A DNA stretch of 44,679 bases from Hyphochytrium catenoides. Lineage: Eukaryota; Sar; Hyphochytriomycetes; Hyphochytriales; Hyphochytriaceae. The translations under genes and the position numbers were made by a program. Below the pieces are notes generated by a model that searched no databases, was not told the DNA's origin, and was given only the letters and a program-made list of their open reading frames with translations. Where the stretch lies: contig FLMG01000135.1 of NCBI GenBank assembly GCA_900088475.1, positions 139,479 through 184,157 on the forward strand, given 5' to 3'. Every line of letters starts with the position of its first letter. Position 1 is the first letter of the stretch. Positions 22,764 through 38,400 of the stretch are shown one piece after another.

Positions 22764-25700
22764 ATGAACGTGCCAACGTCAAACTCTGCTGTTTCTGAAA
22801 GGGACACTCCCCAGGACCACAGTCAGACAACTATGTCGCCGGAACTGCAAGAGCCTGCCGGTGCGGAAGCCCCTGAAGCCAGTGTCCGTGGTCCTCAGCA
22901 TGGGCGGATAGCGTATCAAGGTGAGGCCCTTAGCAAACTGGTGCTTCTGCTGGAGCTAATGAGGTGTTCCATGTAGGAATGGATCTGAAAGCTGCATGTC
23001 TAGCACAGGACTTTCCAGTCGTTGTCTTACTTTGGGGAATGGCCACCGCTTCAAAGTATGCCTCCTGTCCCACACAGGTTCACTGCCCCGATTCACGGTC
23101 TTAACGTTGTAGGACTGACCTCATGGTATCGGACGGGGACGGCAACAGCCCTTTTCATTATGCTGCTGTGGGAGGTTCTCTGGCAATATTGGATTTCTTC
23201 GCGCAATGCGTAAACTTCAATCCTAAGCCACTCAACCAACAAAATGAATGCGGCGAGACCCCTCTCATGTACAGTTCCCTCCATGGCACCCTCTATCCCA
23301 CCTACTGTTCTGATTCCTAACAGTAAACCTTGTTGACTTTCTCCTCTCTCAGTTCCCTCGTTACAAAATCTCTCCGTCTTCTTTTGCACTCCTTCCCTAT
23401 TCCGCCTTTTCTCACTCTTTAGACTTCTTGCTCTATCACGTGCTGATCCTCGCCTTCTTTGTTATAGGTGGGCAGGAGCTGCAGGCAATTTGGAAGTTGC
23501 TCATGCCCTCATCTTTAATGGAGCAAACCTCTTTTTGAAAGACAAGAATGGGAACACGGCCATACATCACGCCGCAAGGCACGGGAGACTTTGGGTTCTT
23601 CATTACCTATTAGAGAAGGAAGAGGAATACTGTCAACGGGCCCTGGAAAAGGGAAGAGCTTCCGGACTGGATGTAAGAAACATTAGTGGAAGTGGGTGCT
23701 ATCTAATGTGTCTTGACAGTGAAGCTTTTCTAATCCGTCTTCACCGTTAGTGTTGTCTCCTGCTCCATGATGGTCCTCCCTCAACGCGTCGCTTTTGTGA
23801 ACGCCCTCGGTCCGCTGTATCTGATCACAGTCGTTTACACTCGCCCTTCTCACCAACCAAGTAGGTTAGTAAGAAACTGCAGCCCAATAGAATGGGTTCC
23901 ACCGACAACAACGGAAACACTGTTCTGCACTGGGCGGCTTTTGGAGGTATGTACTCCAGGTCAATCAACGTGGTGTTCCCTTTGGCTTTTAAGTCTTGTT
24001 TTATTATCATTCTTTACTGTCTTACCATTCAATGCAAGAGTAACGCTAATCTTCGCATCGTGCAGGTGCGGTGGAAGTGGTCTCTTACCTGGTGGAGCAC
24101 CGTGGAGTGAATCTAGAAGTGGCAAATAATTTGGTACCTTAGACTTCAGGCGACCAGATCTGGTTGTGGAGTTCTTTTAATATCTGTCATATAGGATCAG
24201 ACGGCGCTTCACTTCTCAGTGCAAAGGGCCCAAGTTGAAGCTAGCCGCTTCCTCTTGAGTAAAGGGAGTGAGCCCGACTTGGCCGATATAAAGGGGACTT
24301 CGCCAAGAGAAATGGCTCTGAAGACAGGGTGAGTGCATCTGGACACTTGGGAGAGAAGTGGATTCTACAAAGGCTTAGGAGGCTCCTGCATAAGGCTAAC
24401 TCACATTAATAGGGATCAGGTACTCGCTAGCATTTTCGCGGCCCCTCGACCCTCAGAAAGCTTCTGGGAGAGAAAGGGACAGAAGACCGATGTTGGCAGG
24501 ATGCTGAAATCGTCGATGTGGACTGCTCTCGTGTTCGTGACCTCGTTCTTCCTTCCTCCCTATGCCTGGGTGCTGGCAGCTATGGGTATTCTTTTCCTTT
24601 TATTAAGGAGTACTATATTTATTAAACACTCTCACGGTCCGAAGGTACGAACCCTTGCTTCTAGCTCCTAACTTAAGGAACCTGTAGACTCTTTATACTT
24701 TCGCTTTTTGCTGCGGGGTCTGTATGACTGTTGACAATTCGCTCTGTCTGTGGTACGTTATCAGACACCAGAAGCCCCAGAAATGCATTCCAACATCCAA
24801 ATAGATCGAGTGCTTGAAAAAGAAAAACCTTGCTGTCAGAGCAAGATGAACCTCGCAAATCTAACGAAGGCAAAAGATGAGCGTATCGTAGGGATCTGGC
24901 TAGGGTCAGTCCTTTATGCGTCCATCCTCACGGTCTACCTCTTCATCGAGAGAGTATCTCGGCCTTCGACAGTCACGAAGTCATCGTCTTCTCATCTCTT
25001 AGGAGTAACCCAACGTGTGGAGTTCTCCACATCCTTCATCCCGTCATCCGTCCTTTGCTGGTTGCTCATGTTTCTCACGCTGGCCACTTGGGTTCCTCTG
25101 ACTGTGTTAAACAAAGATCCGGGGCTTATCAAAACAGCCGATAGAGACTTGCCTAGGATGCTGGAGCGTGCCAAGGCGGGACTTCCACAGTTGCCAGAAT
25201 ACTGCACAACGTGTAAGGTGGGAGAAGTTTAGGTGCATCCTATGGTTCAGATGTATTATCATAGGTAGCCCATTCTTTCCTCTCTTATTTTAAACCATCA
25301 TTCTTTCTTCGCCGTCGTTCACCTTCCGTCACAAGTTTGACCCTCTCGCATCCAGCCTTCTTCTAGGTCCGTTTCTGCATTGTTGGTGCTAAAATTGTTA
25401 AGCGCAGGTTAGGAAGCCGCTGAGGGCCAAGCATTGCCGGTTCACTGGTGGCTGTGTAGCCCGCTACGACCACTGGTGTAGGTTTCTTACCTGTTTCTGA
25501 GCGAATGCAATCACCTAACCTCACGGCAAACCTGCGCTCCCCCTCGCCTCGTTTAACACTTTGCCCCTACTGCCCAATTTGCCTGCTACCAAAGGCGTAT
25601 GGATAAACAACACGGTAGGCTATGGCAACCATTCCCTCTTCCTCATCTTCTTAGGCCTCCAGGTAACCAGCATCTGGTGCATCGTTCTTCTTCTGAGCAC

Positions 25701-26695
25701 TGGTAAGTAGGCGTTATAGTTTTAAGGTGTGAGAAAGATTGACCATAAGGTCAGGATGGCATTCTTGTGTTGACTGGGCTTTCCTACTGTTATAGTGCTC
25801 GTAGATGAACTCGAGGGGCAAAATTGGTGTGCCAAGCTGGAGTTGCTCTATGGTCCTCTTTACCCAGTTGTGCACTTCCTACTATTTTGTCTGCTGGCCG
25901 TCCTATGGTTGTCTACCCTGCTTTATACGCAGGTGAAGGGAGCAGTAAGTCTTAGCTCGCTATCTAATTTCTTTGACGGTTGCAGCGTGCCTTCTCCATC
26001 TTCTATGCTACGATAGAGAGGTTCGACTTGGCACGACGCCTTTCCTATTTCTTCATCGCTAGAGATCCTAGTAGGTCCATTCTCTCTTCGGCCTACGTCG
26101 TGCCTTTCTTGGCCGTTGCCTTACCCTTGTTATCCTCCTTCTATCGTTTTATATTTGCAGGCCCAAAATCTTACAATGAATGAAGCTACGCATTGGAAAA
26201 GGCTGTCCTATTTGAACAAGGATGGCATTCTGCGGAATCCATTCAATAAAGGTGACGGAAGACATCATTAACCCCAACGAAGGATGTGCTAAACCTCACC
26301 ATACTTCCAGGCGTAATGGCCAACCTGATGGAGCTGTTCGGATTAGACAAGAGCATTAACTACTTCGAGACGTACGAATTGCCGCACGGTGCTGACGATG
26401 CCGCGGATCAATGCGAAGATCATGACTATTTACTGGGCAATGCAGAGGTTTAGGTTGAACCTAGCGCCATGTCAAAATTTTAGAAGCATACGCAGGCTTT
26501 CTCCACCTATTGATGTGCTAATAGCAGAGATATCTTTCAGAAACCATGGCAAAGGTGAAAGTAGCCTTGCAGAAGAGTATTGCCGAGGCTTGGCTGACTC
26601 CAGCGTCACCTCCGCTACGTCCGGCTAGCAGATCTTGGGTCCTCATAAATGTCAGAACCAACATGGATATCGCTGACCTTTTTGGGACTCATTGA
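22764..26695 (+). CDS. Ankyrin-repeat DHHC-type S-acyltransferase, AKR1/HIP14-like, DHWC variant
   Basis: Fifteen exons: 22764-22920, 22977-23055, 23113-23268, 23468-23672, 23883-23946, 24066-24133, 24195-24328, 24413-24644, 24765-25217, 25408-25477, 25595-25702, 25796-25932, 26161-26251, 26311-26447, 26528-26695. They sum to 2259 nt in one frame (752 aa, close to the usual size for AKR1). Residues about 55-285 carry ankyrin repeats (DGNSPFHYAAVGGSLAILDF, NGNTAIHHAARHGRLWVLHY, NGNTVLHWAAFGG, QTALHFSVQRAQVEASRFLL). Membrane segments flank a Cys-rich domain: YCTTCK, then [15 protein letters not shown], then [20 protein letters not shown]. The catalytic motif is DHWC (Cys540, its codon split by an intron), and two usual zinc-ligand cysteines are Thr (529 and 546). 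Yeast Akr1 likewise has a non-DHHC motif (DHYC) and an incomplete set of cysteines. A TTxE-like TMNE follows at about 626. It would palmitoylate proteins at Golgi or endosomal membranes. The intron at 25933-26160 could hide a tiny exon. Confidence 0.9.
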
Positions 26696-27670
26696 TTCAT
26701 CCAATGTCTTCAGCAGCTATGTCGAGCCCTTCTCCATCGTCATCATTGGAGGAAGAACAAAAAGGCGGAGGCCCGGAAAGCTTTTAAAGTGCACCAAACT
26801 GAAGGTGGTCATTGGTTGCTCCCATACTTTGGCAGGTGCCATGAAGGAGTCCGTTCCATCATCGCTTCGCTTCTATATCGTCATAACATCGCCTGGCCCA
26901 GCAGCAGCTTGCCTGGCCCTTGGCCGTCTTCTTGAGGCGGCTGGCGGCTGGTACATAAGGAGGAGCTCGAGACTCTTTGCCCAGAAACAGCGAACATGTT
27001 GAAGTTCAAAGGTTCAGCCTTTGTAAGGATTCCACAGACGAAACGAAATATTAAGCAGCATAAAGGCTATAATCTGTAACATGAAAGTTCCCAACTTGGA
27101 AGCTTTCGCATCGCGAACACCAGCGCAGACTCACAAAAGGCCATTGACCTCCTCCTCTCCGCTTCCCTTCTACTTGTTGCTTGCCTGACTCATGCTAAGG
27201 CGCGGCTTGCCACCTGCACTGCACTGCGCTGTGCATCATGCTGAGCTTCCATTGCAAGCTCTCTCCTCTCTTTCCTCCCTGCGCTCGGGGCGCCTACACC
27301 ATACCACTATGAAGGGTGGGAGGATTGGTGTGGCGGACAATCCAGTAGCGCCATTGTGGCCACACTGGTCATGTCCCAGCCTATGCCGCAGCAGATCCTC
27401 CAGTGTCCGCTCCTCGACCCAGTTCACTCCTCTGATCCCTCTTCTGATGATGGTAAAGAAGGATGGAGAACAATGAAGAGATCGAGCGAGACCCCTCCTC
27501 CACCCACAGGATAATCCAACCCGTTTCCTCTTTTCTAGGAAGCGGCGAACCTTATCGAACTGCTTCCGCTTACTTAAACTCATTCACCTGAACAAGTACA
27601 CGCCAGGTCCTCCTGGCATTGGCGCCCATCTTGATTTAGACATAGCGTCCTCGACCTTTCTACTCCCATT
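26696..27670. other. Intergenic stretch, no recognised gene
   Basis: Nearly 1 kb after the ankyrin-DHHC stop. ORFs at 26649-27002 and 27192-27476, with their antisense shadows, lack domains and splice context. It should contain the 3' UTR of the DHHC gene. Confidence 0.45.
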
Positions 27671-27690
27671 TTATATAAAGTTATATAAAG
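27671..27690 (+). promoter_or_regulatory. Tandem TATA-like element upstream of the DUF1206 gene
   Basis: The 10-mer TTATATAAAG occurs twice back to back, 245 nt upstream of the DUF1206 start codon. Each copy contains a TATATAAA core, so this is a plausible TATA box. The function is inferred. Confidence 0.4.
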
Positions 27691-27934
27691 AGAGCAAGCA
27701 CCAATTGTGTTCATCAGCTGCTTCCGATTGCATGCTTACAGAAACTGGAGCCGGCAATGTTCCGGGGAGCGGTGAAGTTTAAGCTGTGAAGAGTGTCAGG
27801 TCATTTACCTTCTGGAAGAGACGAGTCCAGCTGCGCGTAGCTGTTGAACCTCAAAGTTGGTGCGGCCCTATCTTTAACTAGACCATAACAACAATTGAAG
27901 CAGCGCCAAGCAGCGCTTAAGGCGAAGGAGTAAC

Positions 27935-29098
27935 ATGACTCTTAAGGGCGTGCTGCACACTTGGCGTGAAAGGATTTGCCCTCTGCAAAGCAGACGCGCT
28001 AAAGCGGGAAAGACGCTGGGATGGCTCTTCTTTCGACCTCATCATCTCTCACAGCGTTCAGAGCGCGCTCTAGCTGTTCTGGGTCGAATTGGATGGTTCT
28101 TCAAGGCGCTGATATACAGCGTTATTGGTGGTCTGGCTTGTGACAGCATCACGCTGGACAAGCCTCACAATCAGTCTCCACAGGGGGTCTTCATCTTCGT
28201 GTCTTCTGGAGCTGAGGGCGTTGGAGTGCTTTTCCTCATAATCGTTCTCGTGGGCGTCCTCATGTATGCATTCTGGAGAATCGTGGAGGGCCTTGTGTGG
28301 CAAGGTTACACCCAAGACTTCAGCAAGAAGAAGAACTTCTTTAGATACAGGCTCTCGCCTTTGGTGAGCGGAGGAGTCTATCTCGCGTACGCATACGGAA
28401 TTATCCAGATGTTGAAAAGAAGAGGAAACGGAGAAGATGCCGAACAGGCAGCTCATGAGCAAAACAGCAAGGGCTGCTTTCCCAGATGCTGGCGCGACAC
28501 CGGGATCGGCATTTTTGGTCTCTTCGTACTGTCCCTAGCACTTTTCTGCGCCTTTATCTCACAGATCATTCCAATGTATACGGGCCACTTTATGCAAGAG
28601 ATGGTGGAAAGCATCTACGATAAGAAGCAGCGATGGGCATTCTACTTAGTGCAATACACAGGGAGGGTGGGATTCTTTGGCCGAGCGTTGATGTTCTTGT
28701 TGATTTCCATCACCTTCGTTAGGGCAATGACGTCAGATCCCATTAAAGAAGACTCTGACATGGATACCTTCGGTCAAGCTCTGGACCATTGGCGGCGGTA
28801 CACACTGGGGAAGATAGCCCTGTTTATAATGGGATTCTGCCTTGTGGTCTATGGCCTCTTTGCTCTGCTGTGCATTAGGTACAAGCGATTTCCCACCAGG
28901 TGGCTTGTAGAGCCTCCCAACAATTCTTCGGGCGAATACGATGAAGAAAGTGGCCGTGTGACGTCAGTGATGGAGAGTGGAGCTGCGGATTCAGAGGACA
29001 ATGATGAGCCCAAGACCACGGTACCTTTCTCACCTTTGCACACTCCCTCATCGCCATCAACTACAGAACAGGATGTCTACGTTGTGCCGCAAAAGTAG
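27935..29098 (+). CDS. DUF1206 domain membrane protein (intronless)
   Basis: Single exon of 387 residues, starting after ACATG and ending in TAG. DUF1206 proteins are built from repeats of paired membrane helices that open with a GRxG motif. Here the first is LGRIGWFFKALIYSVIGGLA (about residues 49-68), and a clear later copy is YTGRVGFFGRALMFLLISIT, followed by an F-G-Q-A-L segment and CLVVYGLFALLCIRYKRF (near 300-324), the typical end of the family. About six hydrophobic helices are visible. The C-terminal tail (about 330-387) is Ser/Glu/Thr-rich and probably cytosolic. The domain is known mainly from bacteria, including cyanobacteria and actinobacteria, and its biochemical role is unknown. 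Lack of introns among intron-rich genes fits bacterial origin or retroposition, but neither is proven. The 130-codon antisense ORF at 28070-28462 is a shadow. Confidence 0.8.
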   Translation: MTLKGVLHTWRERICPLQSRRAKAGKTLGWLFFRPHHLSQRSERALAVLGRIGWFFKALIYSVIGGLACDSITLDKPHNQSPQGVFIFVSSGAEGVGVLFLIIVLVGVLMYAFWRIVEGLVWQGYTQDFSKKKNFFRYRLSPLVSGGVYLAYAYGIIQMLKRRGNGEDAEQAAHEQNSKGCFPRCWRDTGIGIFGLFVLSLALFCAFISQIIPMYTGHFMQEMVESIYDKKQRWAFYLVQYTGRVGFFGRALMFLLISITFVRAMTSDPIKEDSDMDTFGQALDHWRRYTLGKIALFIMGFCLVVYGLFALLCIRYKRFPTRWLVEPPNNSSGEYDEESGRVTSVMESGAADSEDNDEPKTTVPFSPLHTPSSPSTTEQDVYVVPQK

Positions 29099-29341
29099 CT
29101 ATAGAGTTAATACTCCCGTCCTCAAATTTCTGCTATGTTTCCGGGTAATTATAGAGTATATTGTCACCTGGTGGCGTCTATTGAGATACTGATGAAGTTG
29201 AAAGCTGTTTGACCCAGTTAGGATCTGAGCCCTCAAACTTAAAAGTCTTACTTAATGCGCGAAGAGTCAATCCTCACTACTCTGAGAGGGGCATCGAGAG
29301 GAACCTTTTGTTCTACCATGTGCGAGCAATCCGATGACAGT

Positions 29342-29383
29342 NNNNNNNNNNNNNNNNNNNNNNNNNNNNNNNNNNNNNNNNNN
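29342..29383. other. Assembly gap (42 N)
   Basis: A run of 42 undetermined bases between the DUF1206 and alanyl-tRNA synthetase genes. Its real length may differ. Confidence 0.99.
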
Positions 29384-29814
29384 AGTCGAAATGGGGCCCT
29401 TCTCTAGGTCTCTATATAAGATTACCTGGTCTTTCCTTTGACTTGGCAAAAAGTATCGAAGATCAGCTGCCCCCTTCTTGAGATGCGCTCGGAAGAAAGC
29501 CAGAGCCAACAATTAACGAAGAGTCACGAGCTCCTCATCATCGCCCCTCCTACCTCGTACGACTGTACTGAAACAACGAAGATTTCTCTATTTTGGCTGA
29601 TGAGATCTCTGAAAGATGATGAGCAAGAAATACATCATGAGGCCGTTAGCGGCTAGTCGTAGCTCTTGGGTTCTTGTGGCCTCAAGTTGCCCATCACCGG
29701 CGGGTGGGAGAGCTGGGTAGTGAGGAGTCACATACTATTACGGCGAGGGTGGATGGGAATGAGGAAAACCAGATGGTCCCCAGGATCTTTCTGGTTCCAA
29801 GGTGTAAGTATATG

Positions 29815-29935
29815 TCCACTCTCTTCTCACTGTCTCTCTGTGTCTCTCGTGATTCATGTCTCTCAATTCTCTGTCTCTCCGATTCCTATCTTTTAACTCT
29901 CACTTCAATATGTCTCTTTCTCTGTCTTTTCTCCG
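29815..29935 (+). repeat. Pyrimidine-rich imperfect TCTCTG/TCTC repeat
   Basis: A low-complexity tract of repeated TCTCTGTCTCTC-like words on the plus strand, 260-380 nt upstream of the alanyl-tRNA synthetase ATG. It could be a promoter pyrimidine patch or a 5' UTR intron tract; there is no further evidence. Confidence 0.55.
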
Positions 29936-30193
29936 TACGTTTGCACTCTTCCTTGGCTGTAATATCTATGGTTACATCTCTTGTCTCAAGGAAGATGTCG
30001 ATCTGGCTGTCTTCGGATACTATCCACCCACCGTCTGTCACAGGATCAGATGCCCAGGAAAGAGCGCCCTAGGCCAGACCCAGAAACTGCTTTGCTCTGA
30101 TCATTGCCGCGAAGGAGGTACGAGGCTGACAGAGCTGGATAGTGCAGTGAGAATTTAGACACGAAAAGGACAAAGCGGCTAAGGCAAGGAGCC

Positions 30194-35435
<5,242 letters not shown>

Positions 35436-35493
35436 AAACGTCAACATACTCAAAATCATGCAGTATATGTAATAAATACACTCTGCACTCCAC
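35436..35493. terminator. 58-nt tail-to-tail spacer with AATAAA
   Basis: Only 58 nt separate the alanyl-tRNA synthetase stop (+) from the SET1-like stop (-). A plus-strand AATAAA at 35471-35476 could serve the alanyl-tRNA synthetase transcript. I see no TTTATT nearby for the minus strand, so its transcript probably runs into the alanyl-tRNA synthetase last exon. Confidence 0.55.
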
Positions 35494-38400
35494 TCAGTTC
35501 ATTGTGCCCCGACAGGTGGCAGCACCACAGAAACAAGGAATCTTCTTGTCTTCAATCGGGAACTTGTAGTCGTAGCAGAGCTCTTCGCCCGAAGCGATAT
35601 CTCTCTTTGCATAAATAATGATCTTCTTCTGCCCGCTAACTTCGATAATCTTCGTGTAGCAGTTTGGCTACAGATTGGATGTCAGCAGAGCACTCATCAT
35701 CCTCACAATCAATAACAGACAATTGTGATCCTGGCCTACCTCACAGCTATGATTGACAAATCGAGCGAGAGACCCTTTTTTGGTTGCGTCGATGACAGTA
35801 TTATCATCGACTCGAAACATGTAGTCACTTCCTATCTGCTGCCGCGAATAGAGCTTCTCCCGCTTATTAGCCACAGCATTCCCAATGACTTCTCCACTAC
35901 AGAAGAAGTTAGGCTCGCAACCGACCGTACTATCAAGCGCAAGACCGCACCGGTACTCCAAGACCATCTCATCCGCCGCAAGAGGCTCCTCCGCAAATAC
36001 TCCCCAAGCATGAATCTTGCTTTTCCCTGTGAGAAGAGGTTGTGCACCCTGCGGTCTCAGTAAAGGCTAACAATACAGTGTAACTAGTGGGGAAAAGAGC
36101 ACCCACCAAATCGCAACTTTTTTTTCCGAGACTGGAGTTGATTGACCTGAAGTAACGCAGATACCCCTGATAGTCTTCTGCCTGGTTCCTGAAGCCGCCC
36201 CAGCGCGAGGTCATGGTCTCTCCTCATGCGGCGCTAAGATATACAATTTCAGGCATTATTTCCCGGTGGCTCATTTATTATATCTACCTGGGCTTGGCGC
36301 TGTGCACGAGAGCTGGCAGTGTTGGTAGCCGTAGTAACCTGCTTAGAAATAGTGGGCTCCGATTCTTGCCTCGGTTTGGCATCATTGGGACCAGAACGAG
36401 AATCTGTCGACTTGGTGGTCAAGACAGGGGCCTTTTTTGCCAAGTTGTGAAGCTGCTTGCTACAGGAGATAGGTCAGGAAGCCTCATGCCCGAGCCATTT
36501 CGCTAACCGGAAGACTTACAGTCTCGTAGGATCATAAGGGGTCAGCCTTGAGCACTTGAAGCTATTTGGAAGGAACTGAAAGATTGCGTCATCTTGATGT
36601 TCTTTTGCGTTGAAGCCGAAGGGGTCGGTTTCCGTACAATGGGTGCAGGAACCTAACAAAATACAATTGCTCAGACAGCAGAAACGGAAGATAAAAGCAC
36701 TTCGAGTGGAACGGGCCCATAGTTGAGAGGTATACTGGATGCTGGCCGTTACCTACCTACAAGACAGTCAGGACACCTGAAGGCAGTGAAGTCGGTGCGA
36801 TCAAGGTTTAACATCATAGTGGTGAAGATTGATTGCAGCTTGCTTAGGAGGCCATCGGGCTCTCCCTCGTCAACTCGTGGAAAGCTCTGAGTGCCCCCTT
36901 TCATGAGTTTGGGTTTAACGAGCTGGTAAACCCATTGCCCATCCTTAGAGTTCAGTGCATCAACGTTAGCACAATGTCAGCACTGATATTGATGAGGCCC
37001 TTGAAATGTGATTCTACCTGGTAGCACCACTGTAAGGGGGGGTCGCAGGAAGCTGGAAGAGGAACTCGGCGATGGCTTGTCCATGCGCTTGTCCTGCTCG
37101 CTAGCTCCTCTTGAGCAGAAAATGCTCGGCACCTTCTGCAGAGCCAGGATGTGGGCTGCAGACAATCGTTGGCTGGGTCTGTTTCAGCTGACTTCAAGGC
37201 CTGAGGAGTGCCAAGATAAGCATTGGTTGGCCCTGCACAGGCACTTTTTTGTAGCTCATTGTCACTTGGACGAACCACTCCATCCGAGATGGAAATGGAG
37301 TGTCCGTTTGTGTGGCCGATACCCACCGGAGGGCCCGATTTTGTAGTTTGGCCCGAATAGTCGTTCCCACCACTTTCACCATTCCAAGGTTTTCCTTGGG
37401 CCTCTCTGTTCGATACAATGGAGGTCGTGCAGTGTCCGCCACGGTTAAACAGGCAAGTTAAACAGTGCATGTCCCAGTGGCATAAACTTGCGTAGGCGCC
37501 TACCCTATATCGCCGGATGATGTTGTGGGCAGCTGATCTCCTTGCCGCGGAACATCAAGTAGTGCTTTCCATCTCTTCACCAGGAGCCTGGCTGCTTCGG
37601 CCACCTCCAGAGAAAAATGTCGCTTAAGCTTGGCCACAGTTTTCCCAAGCCCCGATCTCTAGGGGTTGGGATAAACAAGATACGATTAGAGGGTCGCAAT
37701 GGCAATGGCCATCTTGATTCATTGCAAACCTTAAGTTGTCCAAGTGATATATCGTAAGTCGATAACACTTTCAGGGCTTCCCGAAGTCTGTTGGAATACT
37801 TAGGGATGACATCAGAACCACTTCTTCAGCAAATGTGCATCACTGCATCATCACACCCCTTACCTTCTCTCCTGACTTACGAGCAAGCTCTTCTAACTTA
37901 TCGCGAATTTTCTCTACTGGGTAATCCAGCTCTTTCGGGCCACTTCCTGCTCCATTCTGTGGTAACCTTTCTTCTTTTGCTTTTAACGAGAGCTGTCCAG
38001 TCCCCTTGTCTTTCGATAAGGAAGCCTTTTTCCATTTTGTGCCGTCTGATAGAGGCCAGAAGAAAAGATATTCGGTGAGCTGACAGGATATATGGAAGCA
38101 CGGATATTGCGTCAATCTACCTCCTGAAGCTCCAATGGAGGAACGACGGCGTTTCCGAGATCGCCCATCTACTGTGGTATCACGCCTGGGGGAAGGGCAG
38201 CCCGGCGGTACGTCCGAGCTATGGCCTTCAGCAATCCGCTCTGGGGGCGAGCATAAGTCACAAACAAAGTTCTTAGGATCTGATTCACGGGGCAAAGATA
38301 ACCCTGACGTGCTCTTCAGACACGACAAATGAAAACGCTCTCCACACTCCGCACATTCCACCTGAGTAAAGTGCAGAGTAAGTTGCCTTAACCAGAGCTA

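Larger units (their letters stand above)
29099..30193. other. Intergenic stretch with assembly gap and pyrimidine-rich tract
   Basis: About 1.1 kb between the DUF1206 and alanyl-tRNA synthetase genes. It holds an N run (29342-29383) and a long TCTCTGTCTCTC-rich tract. Short ORFs here lack domains. The 3' end must include the alanyl-tRNA synthetase promoter. Confidence 0.5.

Noticed and set aside
26649-27002. 117-codon ORF after the ankyrin-DHHC gene
   Set aside because: Overlaps the final coding exon in another frame and has no recognisable domain.
28070-28462. 130-codon minus-strand ORF
   Set aside because: Antisense shadow of the DUF1206 gene, whose own frame shows clear family motifs.
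29267-29512. Minus-strand ORF spanning the N run
   Set aside because: It is open only because undetermined bases are read as non-stop codons.
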